This document shows, piece by piece, positions 15,454 through 24,138 of a stretch of 64,000 nucleotides of DNA. A program made the position numbers and the translations under genes. Source of the stretch: Variovorax sp. V213. Its GTDB lineage: Bacteria; Pseudomonadota; Gammaproteobacteria; Burkholderiales; Burkholderiaceae_C. The notes under the pieces are model-generated. The model was not told the DNA's origin. It searched no databases and was given only the letters and a program-made list of their open reading frames with translations. Position 1 is the stretch's first letter, and the number at the start of each line of letters is the position of its first letter. The DNA lies in contig NZ_AP028665.1 in assembly GCF_041154455.1 (NCBI RefSeq), positions 1,053,551-1,117,550 on the forward strand, read 5' to 3'.

Positions 15454-17592
15454 TCAAGCCATCTTGATCGCCTCGGCCGTCAAGGGCAGTCTGCGCAGCC
15501 TCTTGGAGGTGAGCGCGGCGACTGCATTGGCGATGGCCGGCACGACCACTGCGGTGGCCGGCTCACCGATGCCGCCGGGTGCCTCGGTGCTATCGACAAG
15601 CACGATGTCGATGGTCGGCACTTCATTCATGCGTACGAGCGGGAAGTCGTGGAAGTTGGTCTGCTGCACGCGGCCCTTGTCAACGGTGATCTCCTGCATC
15701 AGCGCGGCACCCATGCCGAAGATCACGCTGGACTGGATCTGCGCCTCCACCGTGTCGGGGTTGACCATGCGGCCCAGGTCGGCCGCCACGGTGACGCGAT
15801 GCACCTTGACTGCCCCCTGAGCGTCAAGGCTGATCTCGGCCACCTGGGCCATGTAGGTGCCGTAGCCCTCCATCAGCGCGATGCCGCGGGCGCGGCCGGC
15901 CGGTAGCGCCTTGCCCCAGCCGGATTTTTCGGCGGCGAGTTGCAGCACCCGCACAAAGCGCGGCTGGCTGGCCACCAGCGACAGGCGGTACTCGTAGGGG
16001 TCCTTACCGGCCACCTTGGCCAGCTCGTCGATGAAGCTCTCGTTGGCAAAAGCATTGAGCAGGTGGCTGACAGAGCGCCAAAAGCCCACGCGCAGCCCCG
16101 CGTCGTGCTTGACCACGTCGTGCCGCGAGGCCGGAATCTCGTAGGGCGCAATCGCCGCCTCGATCATCGTCGGGTCTTGCACCGAGGCCGGGATGCCGAA
16201 TGAGCGCATGCCCACGGATTGAGACGCCATGCGAAACGTCATGGCCGTCGGCTTGCCGTCAGCACCCAGGGCGGCAGCCAGGCTGTGCACCGCCAGCGGC
16301 CGGTAGAAGTCATGCGTCATGTCGTCCTCGCGCGACCACAGCAGCTTGACCGGCTTGCCCACGGCCTTGGAGATCTGCGCGGCCTGAATGACGAAGTCCA
16401 TGTCTATGCGTCGGCCGAAGGCACCTCCGAGGAAGGTGGTTTCCAGTGTGATGTCCTCGGGCTTCACGCCCACTGCCGCGGCCACCGCGCGCTGCGCGGC
16501 GTCTTGCCACTGCGTGGGACCGATCAGGTGCACGCGCCCGTTGTCATAGTGCGCGGTGAAGTTCATCGGTTCCATCGCCGAATGCGCCAGCAGCTGGCTC
16601 ACGTACTCGGCGCGCACCACGCGCGATGAGGCGGCAATCACGGCATCGGCATCGCCTTGCGCCTTGCCCAGTATCGGCGTGCCGCTCCCTAGCGCCGCCC
16701 GCGTGCCGGCCAGCATGGCGTTGTGGTCCAGCGCGGCGCCCGCGCCCTCGTTCCACTCGACGACCAGCGCCTTGCGCGCCTGGTTGGCGCGCCACCAGCT
16801 GTCGGCCACCACCGCCACGCCGTCGGGGATCTGCACCACGTCCACCACACCCGGCATGCCCTTGGCCTTGAATGAATCGACGCGCTTGACGGTGCCGCCG
16901 ATCACCGGGCATTGCTCCAGCGCCGCGTATAGCATGCCAGGCAGTTTGACGTCGACGCCGAAACGCGCCGTGCCGTTGACCTTGGACGGTGTGTCCAGGC
17001 GACGCGTGCGTTTGCCGACGATGCGGAAGTCCTTGGGGTCCTTCAGAAGCGGCTTCTCCGGCACCGGCATCGTGGCCGCCGTGGCCGCGAGTTCGCCGAA
17101 ACTCGCCTTGCGCCCTGCCGGGCCGGTGACATAGCCATTGCCCGGCTGGACCTGATCGCGCGCAACCGCCCAGCGGGCGGCCGCAGCGCTGGCGAGCATC
17201 TCGCGCACTTGTGCACCTGCGATACGCAGGCGCTCCCAGCCCTCGCGCACAGAGGTGGAGCCGCCCGTGAGCTGCGTACCGCGGAACAGCGCATTGCCGT
17301 AGGCCTTGGCGTTGGCCGGGGCGAACGCGACCCTGACACTGGCCAGATCCACGCCCAGCTCTTCGGCCAGCAGCATAGGCAGCGAGGTGTACACGCCCTG
17401 CCCCATCTCGGAGCGGGCGGTGATGAGGGTGATGGTGTTGTCGTCGGCGATGTGCACCCAGGCATTGGGCGTGTGCAAGGTGCCGGCTGCTTTGGCATCG
17501 CGCAGGCCCGGCAGGCTCACACCGAGCAGCAGGCCGCTGGCGAGGGCGGAGGTCTTGAGAAAGTCGCGGCGCGAGGCAATGGCATTGTTCAT
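15454..17592 (-). CDS. Molybdopterin-binding large subunit of an aldehyde oxidoreductase (IorB-like)
   Basis: 712 residues of the xanthine dehydrogenase-type molybdenum subunit, isoquinoline 1-oxidoreductase beta class. It begins with a twin-arginine signal (SRRDFLK, Arg8-Arg9, then a hydrophobic stretch ending GLRDAKA), so the complex is exported folded. Internal features include LITARSEMGQGVYTSLPMLL, TTFLGGAFGRRIDMDFV and the C-terminal GGIGEPATAVVVPAIANAV with the conserved catalytic Glu region. It pairs with the 2Fe-2S subunit 10 bp upstream. It likely oxidises an aldehyde or N-heterocycle in the periplasm, handing electrons to a cytochrome. Coupling to the PQQ alcohol dehydrogenase in the same operon suggests aldehyde as substrate. 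Confidence 0.9.
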   Translation of the reverse strand: MNNAIASRRDFLKTSALASGLLLGVSLPGLRDAKAAGTLHTPNAWVHIADDNTITLITARSEMGQGVYTSLPMLLAEELGVDLASVRVAFAPANAKAYGNALFRGTQLTGGSTSVREGWERLRIAGAQVREMLASAAAARWAVARDQVQPGNGYVTGPAGRKASFGELAATAATMPVPEKPLLKDPKDFRIVGKRTRRLDTPSKVNGTARFGVDVKLPGMLYAALEQCPVIGGTVKRVDSFKAKGMPGVVDVVQIPDGVAVVADSWWRANQARKALVVEWNEGAGAALDHNAMLAGTRAALGSGTPILGKAQGDADAVIAASSRVVRAEYVSQLLAHSAMEPMNFTAHYDNGRVHLIGPTQWQDAAQRAVAAAVGVKPEDITLETTFLGGAFGRRIDMDFVIQAAQISKAVGKPVKLLWSREDDMTHDFYRPLAVHSLAAALGADGKPTAMTFRMASQSVGMRSFGIPASVQDPTMIEAAIAPYEIPASRHDVVKHDAGLRVGFWRSVSHLLNAFANESFIDELAKVAGKDPYEYRLSLVASQPRFVRVLQLAAEKSGWGKALPAGRARGIALMEGYGTYMAQVAEISLDAQGAVKVHRVTVAADLGRMVNPDTVEAQIQSSVIFGMGAALMQEITVDKGRVQQTNFHDFPLVRMNEVPTIDIVLVDSTEAPGGIGEPATAVVVPAIANAVAALTSKRLRRLPLTAEAIKMA

Positions 17593-17602
17593 GGTGTGTT
17601 CC

Positions 17603-18067
17603 TCAGGCTTTGCGCAGCATCACGGCGGCATCCTTGATGGCGGCCTTGATGCGCGGATAAGTGCCGCAGCGGCACAGATTGCCGCTCATGGCCTGGTCGA
17701 TGTCGGCGTCACTCGGGTTCTTGTTGCGTGACAGCAGCGCCGCGGCGCTCATGAGCTGACCCGACTGGCAGTAACCGCACTGCGGCACGTCGTGCTTGAT
17801 CCAGGCTTTCTGCAGCGGATGGCTGTTGTCGCGCGACAGGCTCTCCACGGTCGCCACCCGCTTGCCTGCCGCTGCCGACAAAGGGGTCTGACACGAGCGC
17901 ACGGGTTGGCCGTCCAGGTGCACAGTGCAGGCGCCGCACAAGGCCATGCCGCAGCCGAACTTGGTGCCGGTCAGGCCGATCTCGTCGCGAATGACCCACA
18001 GCAAGGGGGTGTCGGGCTCGGCGCTGGCCGAGACGGCCTTGCCATTGAGGTTGAATTTCACGCTCAT
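17603..18067 (-). CDS. (2Fe-2S)-binding small subunit of aldehyde oxidoreductase (IorA-like)
   Basis: 154 residues with both iron-sulfur clusters of the xanthine oxidase family small subunit. The plant-ferredoxin-type cluster uses Cys39, Cys44, Cys47 (CGMALCGAC) and Cys59; the second uses Cys97, Cys100 (CGYC), Cys132 and Cys134 (LCRC). Gln101, next to CGYC, is the usual contact near molybdopterin. There is no signal peptide, so it would be co-exported with the TAT-tagged large subunit. It lies 102 bp downstream of the PQQ dehydrogenase gene on the same strand. Confidence 0.93.
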   Translation of the reverse strand: MSVKFNLNGKAVSASAEPDTPLLWVIRDEIGLTGTKFGCGMALCGACTVHLDGQPVRSCQTPLSAAAGKRVATVESLSRDNSHPLQKAWIKHDVPQCGYCQSGQLMSAAALLSRNKNPSDADIDQAMSGNLCRCGTYPRIKAAIKDAAVMLRKA

Positions 18068-18169
18068 GAGGTTTTCTTTCCTTTTCTATCGATCGAAACG
18101 GCGCATCAACTCCACGCCTGCCAGCCAGTTGCGCCGCGCGGCCTCCCCCAGCGGGAGAGGGAGTGAAAG

Positions 18170-20260
18170 TCACTTGGGCCTGATCGCATCGGCCGTTCCC
18201 TGGATGAAGGCCTTGATCTTCTCCACTTCGTCGGCGCTGAGCTTGCCGGTGAAATCGGGCATGCCGCGCGACATGGCGGGGCCCTTAAAGACGAACTTGT
18301 CCAGGTTCTCGATGTATGCCTTGTCCATGTAGCCGAGGTTGGGCAGATTTCCACCTTTTTGCACGCCTGGGAAGCCGTGGCAAAAAATGCAGTTGCTGAT
18401 GTACAGCGCCCGGCCTGGGTTGACATCCTCGGCCTTGTATTTCACGCCGGACACCAAACCGCCCAGGTTGTAGGCGACGAACGCAGGCATCGGCGCCTTG
18501 CCACCCACTGCGAAGGTGTACACGGTGCCGGGTCCCTTACGGTCGGTGTGGCGGCTGGACTGCCCATACATCCCGCCCCAGCCCACGGCGATGGAAACGT
18601 ACTGCTTGCCATCAACGATGTAGCTCACCGGCGCGGCCACAACGCCGGTGCCGGTGGGTGTTTCCCACAGCGGTCTGCCGTCGCGCGCGTCGAATGCTAT
18701 GAAGCGGCCGTCCGCGGTGCCCTGGAACACCAGATTGCCGGCGGTGGTGAGCGTGCCGCCGTTCCATGGTGAACCATGCTCATGCGTCCAGACCGCCTTC
18801 TGGTGGACCGGGTCCCAAGCCACCAGCCTGCCGAAGGGTTTGCTCGCAGGCGGTTGCGCATTCGCGTAGACGGCCATGTTCCAGCCCAGGTTGCTGAAAG
18901 GCGCGCCCGGCTGAGCCATGTTGAGCTTCCAATCCTTGTTGTCCATCATCGTCATCGGAAGGCTCTGCGCGGGCAGGTACACGAGGCCCGTGACCGGATT
19001 GAAGGACATCGAGTGCCAACCGTGAGCGCCATAGGCGCTGGGGATCATTTCGCGCGGCCGGTCGCCTGCTCGGGCCAGGGCAGTCTCGATCGGCCGTCCC
19101 TTGTCGTCGTAGCCGGTCGCCCAGTTCACCGGGGCGAAGTTCTTCGCCGAAAGAAACTCGCCAGTGATGCGGTCGATCACGAAGAAGAAGCCATTCTTCG
19201 GCGCATGCAGGATGACCTTGCGCGACTTGCCAGCGAGGGTCAGGTCCGCCAGGATGATCTGTTGTGTCGCCGTGAAATCCCACTCTTCGCCAGGCGTCTC
19301 CTGGTAGTGCCAGACGTACTTGCCGGAATCGGGGTTGAGCGCGACGATTGACGACAGGTACAGGTTGTCGCCGCCGGCGGGACTGCGCTTGCTGCGCGCC
19401 CAGGGCGTGCCGTTGCCGGTGCCCACGTACATCAGGTTCAGTTCGGGGTCGAATGCCATCGCGTCCCAGGCGGTGCCGCCGCCGCCGGCTTCCCACCACT
19501 TTCCAGCCGGATCCCAGGTCTTGGCGGCGCGCGCCATCGACTCGTCCTCGAAGGGCTTGGACGGGTCGCCGGGAACGGTGTACCAGCGCCACTTCTGCTC
19601 GCCCGTGTTGGCATCGTAGGCGGTGATGTAGCCGCGCACCCCGTACTCGGCGCCGCCGTTGCCGATGATCACCTTGCCATTGAAGACGCGTGGCGCCCCA
19701 GTGATGGTGTAGCTGCGCTTGTGGTCTTCGACGGTGTCCTGCTCCCATACCTTGCGGCCGGTGCCCGCGTCCAGCGCGATCAGCCTTCCGTCAAAGGAGG
19801 CTACGAACACCTTCCCCTGGTACAGCGCGACACCGCGATTGACCACGTCGCAGCAGCCCTTGTAGCCCTCCTCGCGCGGCACCTTCGGGTCGTAGGTCCA
19901 CAGCCGCTTGCCGTTGCGCACGTCGATCGCGTGCACGATGCTCCACGAGGCGCTGACGTACATGACGCCGTCCACCACCAGCGGCGTGGCTTCAACACCG
20001 CGCGTGGATTCGAGATCGTAGGACCACGCCAGGCCCAAGTCCTTGACGTTGGACGTATTGATCTGCGCCAGGCGCGAGAAGCGCGTCTCCGCATAGTCCA
20101 GGCCGTGGCTAGGCCACTCCTCGGTGGTGGCGGCATTGCCCCGGATAAAGGCAGTGTCGACTTTGCGAGCGGGCGCTCCGCTGTCCGGCGCCGCCAATGC
20201 GCAAAGTGCGAACGCAGCCAGCAGCGCAGCGGCGAGCCGCGGCTTGAATATGGATTTCAT
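18170..20260 (-). CDS. PQQ-dependent quinohemoprotein alcohol dehydrogenase
   Basis: 696 residues. A signal peptide (MKSIFKPRLAAALLAAFALC and on to LAA) is followed by an eight-bladed propeller with the vicinal disulfide Cys136-Cys137 (GCCDVV) and PQQ/metal residues Glu206, Asn283 and catalytic Asp328 in EEWDFT. Position +2 after the Asp is Thr, not the extra Asp of lanthanide enzymes, so a calcium type is expected. A C-terminal cytochrome c domain has CIFCH (621-625). AGGAG precedes the ATG. It oxidises a primary alcohol in the periplasm, feeding the adjacent aldehyde oxidoreductase. Confidence 0.93.
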   Translation of the reverse strand: MKSIFKPRLAAALLAAFALCALAAPDSGAPARKVDTAFIRGNAATTEEWPSHGLDYAETRFSRLAQINTSNVKDLGLAWSYDLESTRGVEATPLVVDGVMYVSASWSIVHAIDVRNGKRLWTYDPKVPREEGYKGCCDVVNRGVALYQGKVFVASFDGRLIALDAGTGRKVWEQDTVEDHKRSYTITGAPRVFNGKVIIGNGGAEYGVRGYITAYDANTGEQKWRWYTVPGDPSKPFEDESMARAAKTWDPAGKWWEAGGGGTAWDAMAFDPELNLMYVGTGNGTPWARSKRSPAGGDNLYLSSIVALNPDSGKYVWHYQETPGEEWDFTATQQIILADLTLAGKSRKVILHAPKNGFFFVIDRITGEFLSAKNFAPVNWATGYDDKGRPIETALARAGDRPREMIPSAYGAHGWHSMSFNPVTGLVYLPAQSLPMTMMDNKDWKLNMAQPGAPFSNLGWNMAVYANAQPPASKPFGRLVAWDPVHQKAVWTHEHGSPWNGGTLTTAGNLVFQGTADGRFIAFDARDGRPLWETPTGTGVVAAPVSYIVDGKQYVSIAVGWGGMYGQSSRHTDRKGPGTVYTFAVGGKAPMPAFVAYNLGGLVSGVKYKAEDVNPGRALYISNCIFCHGFPGVQKGGNLPNLGYMDKAYIENLDKFVFKGPAMSRGMPDFTGKLSADEVEKIKAFIQGTADAIRPK

Positions 20261-20340
20261 CGGAAGTCTCCTGTCGATCTGTTGCATGTTCTGCCGGGCC
20301 GCGGGTCCCGCGCCATTTTCGAAATGTGGGGGCGGCGGGA

Positions 20341-20360
20341 TATCGCGAGCTTTCGCGATA
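20341..20360. promoter_or_regulatory. Perfect inverted repeat in divergent promoter region
   Basis: TATCGCGA-GCTT-TCGCGATA, 8 bp arms with a 4-base centre, lies between the divergent PQQ dehydrogenase and acyl-CoA synthetase genes. It could be an operator or a leader hairpin of the minus-strand gene 81 bp away. Confidence 0.5.
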
Positions 20361-20381
20361 GGGTTTGCTCGGGTCGCTTTT

Positions 20382-20422
20382 TAGATAGCCCTATTGACAT
20401 GACAAATAGGCTAATCTATATT
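20382..20422 (+). promoter_or_regulatory. Sigma-70 promoter with overlapping imperfect operator
   Basis: TTGACA (20394-20399) and TATATT (20417-20422) are 17 bp apart. The promoter is covered by an imperfect palindrome: TAGATAGCCCTATT on the left (20382-20395) mirrors AATAGGCTAATCTA on the right (to 20418). This layout fits repression by a TetR protein, most simply the one at 25374-26063, which ends the same gene block. The transcript would begin about 120 bp upstream of the acyl-CoA synthetase. Confidence 0.65.
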
Positions 20423-20553
20423 TCAATCGGAAGGGATGGGGAAATCCCCATCCGCCTGAGCCCGAGGATTCGCTTCAAACCCAACGCGCCGCCGTCACCG
20501 CCTTCGCTCAAGTTGCCGAGTGACCGTAGCTCACCGTTCAGAAAGAGACTTCC

Positions 20554-22113
20554 ATGACCACCCGCTTCGGCAAGTGCAGTTCTCTCGCGGACCTGTACGT
20601 GCGCACCTGCCGCTGGAAAGGCGCGAACACGCTGTTCTCCGACGACCAGGACACCCGTTACACCGGCGAGCAATCTCTGGATCGCAGCCTGCGTTTCGCC
20701 TCCGCATTGCGCAGCGCCTCACTGGCGCCGGGAGATGTGGTGGCCTTCATGTGCCTTGGTTCGGCCGCGCATGCGGTTTCATGGTTCGGCGCAATCGCAG
20801 GGGGCTACGTGGCTTCCAGCCTGCACGTGCGCAACGACTCGGTTGAGCGAATCGCCGAAATGTTGAAGTGGTTGGGCGCCAAGCTCGTCGTGCACGATGC
20901 GGCCTTCGCTTCGCTTATCCATGCCGCAGTGCAGGAATGCGGCCTGCCGATCCGAACGCTTGCGCTCGATGACGAGCCCGGCACCTGGGAATCGTTCATC
21001 GGCAGCGCCTCCCCGCTCGACTACGAACGTCAACGCCCGGACGCAGCATCGCTGGCGTCCATCGTTCTCTCATCGGGCAGCACTGGCCAACCGAAGGGCG
21101 TCATGCACAGCCAGGCCACGCTGCTGGCCTGTGCTGTCGCCGGTCCGGGGATCCTGGAGGGCATCCGCAGGCACGACACGCTCATGCTCACCATGAACCC
21201 ATCGTTCGCCGGCTGGGTGATGTTCGTGCTGCCGGCGATAGCCGGCAAATCCCGCCTGCACTTCGTCCGCCGCTTCGATCCGGCCCAAGTGCTGGAGCTG
21301 GTCGAGCGCGAGCGCGTCACGATCCTGCCCATGGTGCCCACCATGTGGCGCATGGTGCTCGATCTCGATACGACGAAACGGGACTTGACCAGTTTGAGAC
21401 TGATCGGCGTCGGCGGCGAATCACCCACCGCGGACGACGTCACACGTTTGACGACACGTATCTGCAAACGCATTGCCCCAGGTTACATGGCCGGCGAATC
21501 AGGCAACGGCTGCGCGGTCATGATTACCGCCGAAGATCTGGTCGACGGCCGAAAGATCGGCTCGACCGGTCTGCCGACGGTAGGTGCTGATGTGCGCATC
21601 GTCGACCCCGACGGTTCAATCGACGATGTGCTGCCTCCCGGCGAGACTGGTGAGATCGTCGTCACTGGATCGTCGGTGGCGCTCGGCTATTGGCGTGACC
21701 CAACGTTGACCGACAAGAAGTTCATCGACGGCTGGTGGCGCAGCGGTGACCTGGGTCACCTCGACGAGGATGGCTATCTTTGGGTCAACGGTCGTTCCGA
21801 CAACGTCATCAATACCGGCGGCATCAAGGTCCATGCCGAGGAGATCGAGGCGGACATCATGAGCCATGAAAATGTCGCCTCATGCGTGGTCGTGGGACGC
21901 ACCGATGCGAAATTCGGGCAGCGGATCGTGGCGTACGTCGTTGCGAAGGGCGCGGGACTGACTTCAGACGATCTGAAGTCGTACCTGAAAGACGTTCGCA
22001 AGCTAAGCGGCTACAAAGTACCGAAAGCATTTCACTTTCTCAGCGCCCTGCCTACCGGCCTCACCGGCAAGGTCGATCGCCGCGCCCTGCGTGACCGGAG
22101 CGAGCCCGAATGA
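20554..22113 (+). CDS. AMP-dependent acyl-CoA synthetase/ligase
   Basis: 519 residues of the ANL superfamily. The P-loop SSGSTGQPKG lies at 173-182; later come GETGEIVVTGSSVALGYW, SGDLGHLDEDGYLWVNGRSDN and the C-terminal adenylation lysine region LPTGLTGKVDRRALR. The usual YGxTE motif is replaced by MAGESGNG, which is atypical. It activates a carboxylic acid with ATP and CoA. It is first in the operon synthetase, racemase (ATGA overlap), MaoC, DUF35, thiolase-like, and so supplies the acyl-CoA for the rest. Confidence 0.9.
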   Translation: MTTRFGKCSSLADLYVRTCRWKGANTLFSDDQDTRYTGEQSLDRSLRFASALRSASLAPGDVVAFMCLGSAAHAVSWFGAIAGGYVASSLHVRNDSVERIAEMLKWLGAKLVVHDAAFASLIHAAVQECGLPIRTLALDDEPGTWESFIGSASPLDYERQRPDAASLASIVLSSGSTGQPKGVMHSQATLLACAVAGPGILEGIRRHDTLMLTMNPSFAGWVMFVLPAIAGKSRLHFVRRFDPAQVLELVERERVTILPMVPTMWRMVLDLDTTKRDLTSLRLIGVGGESPTADDVTRLTTRICKRIAPGYMAGESGNGCAVMITAEDLVDGRKIGSTGLPTVGADVRIVDPDGSIDDVLPPGETGEIVVTGSSVALGYWRDPTLTDKKFIDGWWRSGDLGHLDEDGYLWVNGRSDNVINTGGIKVHAEEIEADIMSHENVASCVVVGRTDAKFGQRIVAYVVAKGAGLTSDDLKSYLKDVRKLSGYKVPKAFHFLSALPTGLTGKVDRRALRDRSEPE

Positions 22114-23192
22114 GCACAGGTCCTTTGACTGACCTCACGGTCATCGAATTCGCAGGCCTCGGTCCCGCCCCCTATGCAGCAATGCTGCTGGCCGACATGG
22201 GTGCGACAGTGATCCGCATCGAACGGCCCGACGCTCAACCCGCATCAGCAACTGCCATCTCGCAGCGAGGCCGTTCCCAGCGGTATGCGGCCGACCTGAA
22301 GAACCCGGAGGACCTCGCCCATGTGCGCGGCCTTGCCCGCAACGCGGACGCACTGATCGAGGGTTTCCGTCCCGGCACGATGGAACGCCTGGGCTTGGGC
22401 CCGGATGTCCTGTTGAAAGAAAATCCGCGCCTGGTGTACGGGCGGGTCACCGGCTGGGGTCAAACAGGCCCCTTGAAGTCCACCGCCGGGCACGACATCA
22501 ACTTCATCGCCGTGACCGGTGCGCTTGCTGCCATCGGACCCCGCGATCGTCCCGTTCTTCCGCTCAACCTCATTGGAGACTTCGCCGGCGGATCCATGTT
22601 TCTGGTGTCCGGCATGCTCGCCGCCTTGATGGCCGCACGGCGCACCGGACAGGGCCAAGTGGTCGATGCAGCGATGTGCGACGGCGTCATCTCGTTGATG
22701 ACTGCCATCCACGAGCAGGTCGCCGATGGGCAATGGACCGAAACGCGCGAGTCGAACCTCTTCGATGGCGGCCTGCCGCATTACCGCAACTACGAATGCG
22801 CCGACGGCAAGCACATCTCGATCGGGCCGCTCGAAGAACCGTTCTATGTGCGGCTGTGCGAAGCCATAGGGCTCGTACCGCCACCGCAACGCGACGATCC
22901 TTCGCATTGGCCCGCCCTGCGCGCATCGTTCGAGCAGATTTTCAAGACGCGTACGCGCGATGAGTGGGCAACGCTGCTGGAGAGCGGCGACCATTGCCTC
23001 TCTCCCGTGCTGGGCATTTCGGAGGCACCCCGGCACCCGCACCTGGCAGCCCGTGGCTCGTTCATCGATGTGGACGGTGTCGTCCAGGCCGGTCCGGTGC
23101 CGCGCTTTTCCAAATATGCCGCGCAGCCGAGCGCCGGTGTGCGCGACCCGGTGCCGATCGCACACGCGATGGCCGCCACGGCTGCAGGCTGA
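22110..23192 (+). CDS. Alpha-methylacyl-CoA racemase-like CaiB/BaiF protein
   Basis: 360 residues. The catalytic trio of alpha-methylacyl-CoA racemases is present: His128 in AGHDINFIA, Asp157 in LIGDFAGG and Glu242 in GPLEEPF, within two positions of His126/Asp156/Glu241 of mycobacterial MCR. Length equals that of MCR rather than the longer CoA-transferases. Its start overlaps the synthetase stop by ATGA, indicating translational coupling. It likely inverts the 2-methyl centre of the newly formed acyl-CoA. Shared with the homologue at 7419 are WGQTGPL, the AGHDIN box and the SEAPxHPH stretch. Confidence 0.87.
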   Translation: MSTGPLTDLTVIEFAGLGPAPYAAMLLADMGATVIRIERPDAQPASATAISQRGRSQRYAADLKNPEDLAHVRGLARNADALIEGFRPGTMERLGLGPDVLLKENPRLVYGRVTGWGQTGPLKSTAGHDINFIAVTGALAAIGPRDRPVLPLNLIGDFAGGSMFLVSGMLAALMAARRTGQGQVVDAAMCDGVISLMTAIHEQVADGQWTETRESNLFDGGLPHYRNYECADGKHISIGPLEEPFYVRLCEAIGLVPPPQRDDPSHWPALRASFEQIFKTRTRDEWATLLESGDHCLSPVLGISEAPRHPHLAARGSFIDVDGVVQAGPVPRFSKYAAQPSAGVRDPVPIAHAMAATAAG

Positions 23193-23248
23193 GTTTTTCT
23201 CGGGCGGCGCCGTCCGCCATTTTTCTTCTTATCTAACAGGAGCTTCCC

Positions 23249-23710
23249 ATGAGCAAATCGCGAAACGCAAAATATTGGCATGACTTCCAAGTCGGCGAAG
23301 TCATCGAGACGTCGGGCCGAACCATCGAGAGCGGCGACGTCAACTTGTTTGCCGGCCTGTCGGGCGACTTCAATCCCGTCCACGTGAACCAGGTCTATGC
23401 CGAAAAGGGAATGTTCGGCGTGCGCATCGGCCACGGCCTGCTCACCCTCGCGGTGACTTCGGGCCAGATGAACCAGACCGGCATGTTCGAAGGCACGACG
23501 ATTGGCTTCCTCGGCATGGACAACGTGCGCTTCTCCAGCCCGGTTCGATTCGGCGATACGGTTCTCACGTCGGCGACGGTCACGAGCACGCGCGAATCGA
23601 ACAAACCCGGTCGTGGCGTGGTGGCGATGACGATCACCACCAAGAACCAGCGCGGCGAAACCGTGCTCACGTACGACCAGGCCCTGCTGATGGCCGGCAA
23701 GCCCGCCTGA
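23249..23710 (+). CDS. MaoC-like enoyl-CoA hydratase
   Basis: 153 residues, single hotdog. The hydratase-2 motif is intact: LSGDFNPVHVNQVYAEKGMFG with Asp40 and His45, then RIGHGLL. AGGAG precedes the ATG at 23249. It follows the racemase gene by 56 bp and precedes the DUF35 gene by 14 bp. It would hydrate the 2-enoyl-CoA to the 3-hydroxyacyl-CoA. The order MaoC, DUF35, thiolase-like recalls the ChsH1/ChsH2/Ltp2 set of actinobacterial steroid side-chain degradation, where hydratase and retro-aldolase form one complex; that parallel is inference. Confidence 0.88.
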   Translation: MSKSRNAKYWHDFQVGEVIETSGRTIESGDVNLFAGLSGDFNPVHVNQVYAEKGMFGVRIGHGLLTLAVTSGQMNQTGMFEGTTIGFLGMDNVRFSSPVRFGDTVLTSATVTSTRESNKPGRGVVAMTITTKNQRGETVLTYDQALLMAGKPA

Positions 23711-23724
23711 CGAGTCGGACCGCG

Positions 23725-24138
23725 ATGAACGCCGGCCGCCCGCTGCCCGTACCCACGCCTGAGACCACCCATTTCTGGGAAGGTACCCGTCTGGGTGAAC
23801 TTCGCCTGCAGACCTGCCGGGACTGCGGCAATACCTACTTCCCTCCCCGCCCCTTTTGCCCGGGGTGTGCTTCGAGGAATGTTGGAGTCATTCGCGCCAG
23901 CGGGCGCGGGTCGCTGCACAGCTACGTGATCTCGCATCTGCCCGCGCCGGGCTTCGAGCCGCCTTACACCATTGCCGTGGTGAAGCTGGACGAGGGGCCG
24001 AAGATGATGACGAACATCGTTGGAACGCCTTGTGATCCTGCCTTGTTGCAGCTTGACCATCCGGTGGAGGTCACCTTCGAGGCACTCAGCGAGAAGATCA
24101 CTTTGCCCATGTTCAAACTCACCGGGGGTTCGCAATGA
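23725..24138 (+). CDS. Zn-ribbon/OB-fold protein (DUF35, acyl-CoA associated)
   Basis: 137 residues with an N-terminal helical hairpin, the rubredoxin-like zinc ribbon CRDCGNTYFPPRPFCPGCAS (about 32-51) and a C-terminal OB-fold. DUF35 proteins bind and are needed by thiolase-like partners, where the OB-fold closes over the CoA substrate. The gene overlaps the following thiolase-like gene by ATGA, typical for obligate partners. By itself it has no known catalysis. Confidence 0.9.
   Translation: MNAGRPLPVPTPETTHFWEGTRLGELRLQTCRDCGNTYFPPRPFCPGCASRNVGVIRASGRGSLHSYVISHLPAPGFEPPYTIAVVKLDEGPKMMTNIVGTPCDPALLQLDHPVEVTFEALSEKITLPMFKLTGGSQ

Noticed and set aside
15219..15467. Open frame encoding repeated YGLRATG peptides
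   Set aside because: Produced by the heptamer DNA array; no ribosome site or homologous protein type recognised, and it contains the terminator.
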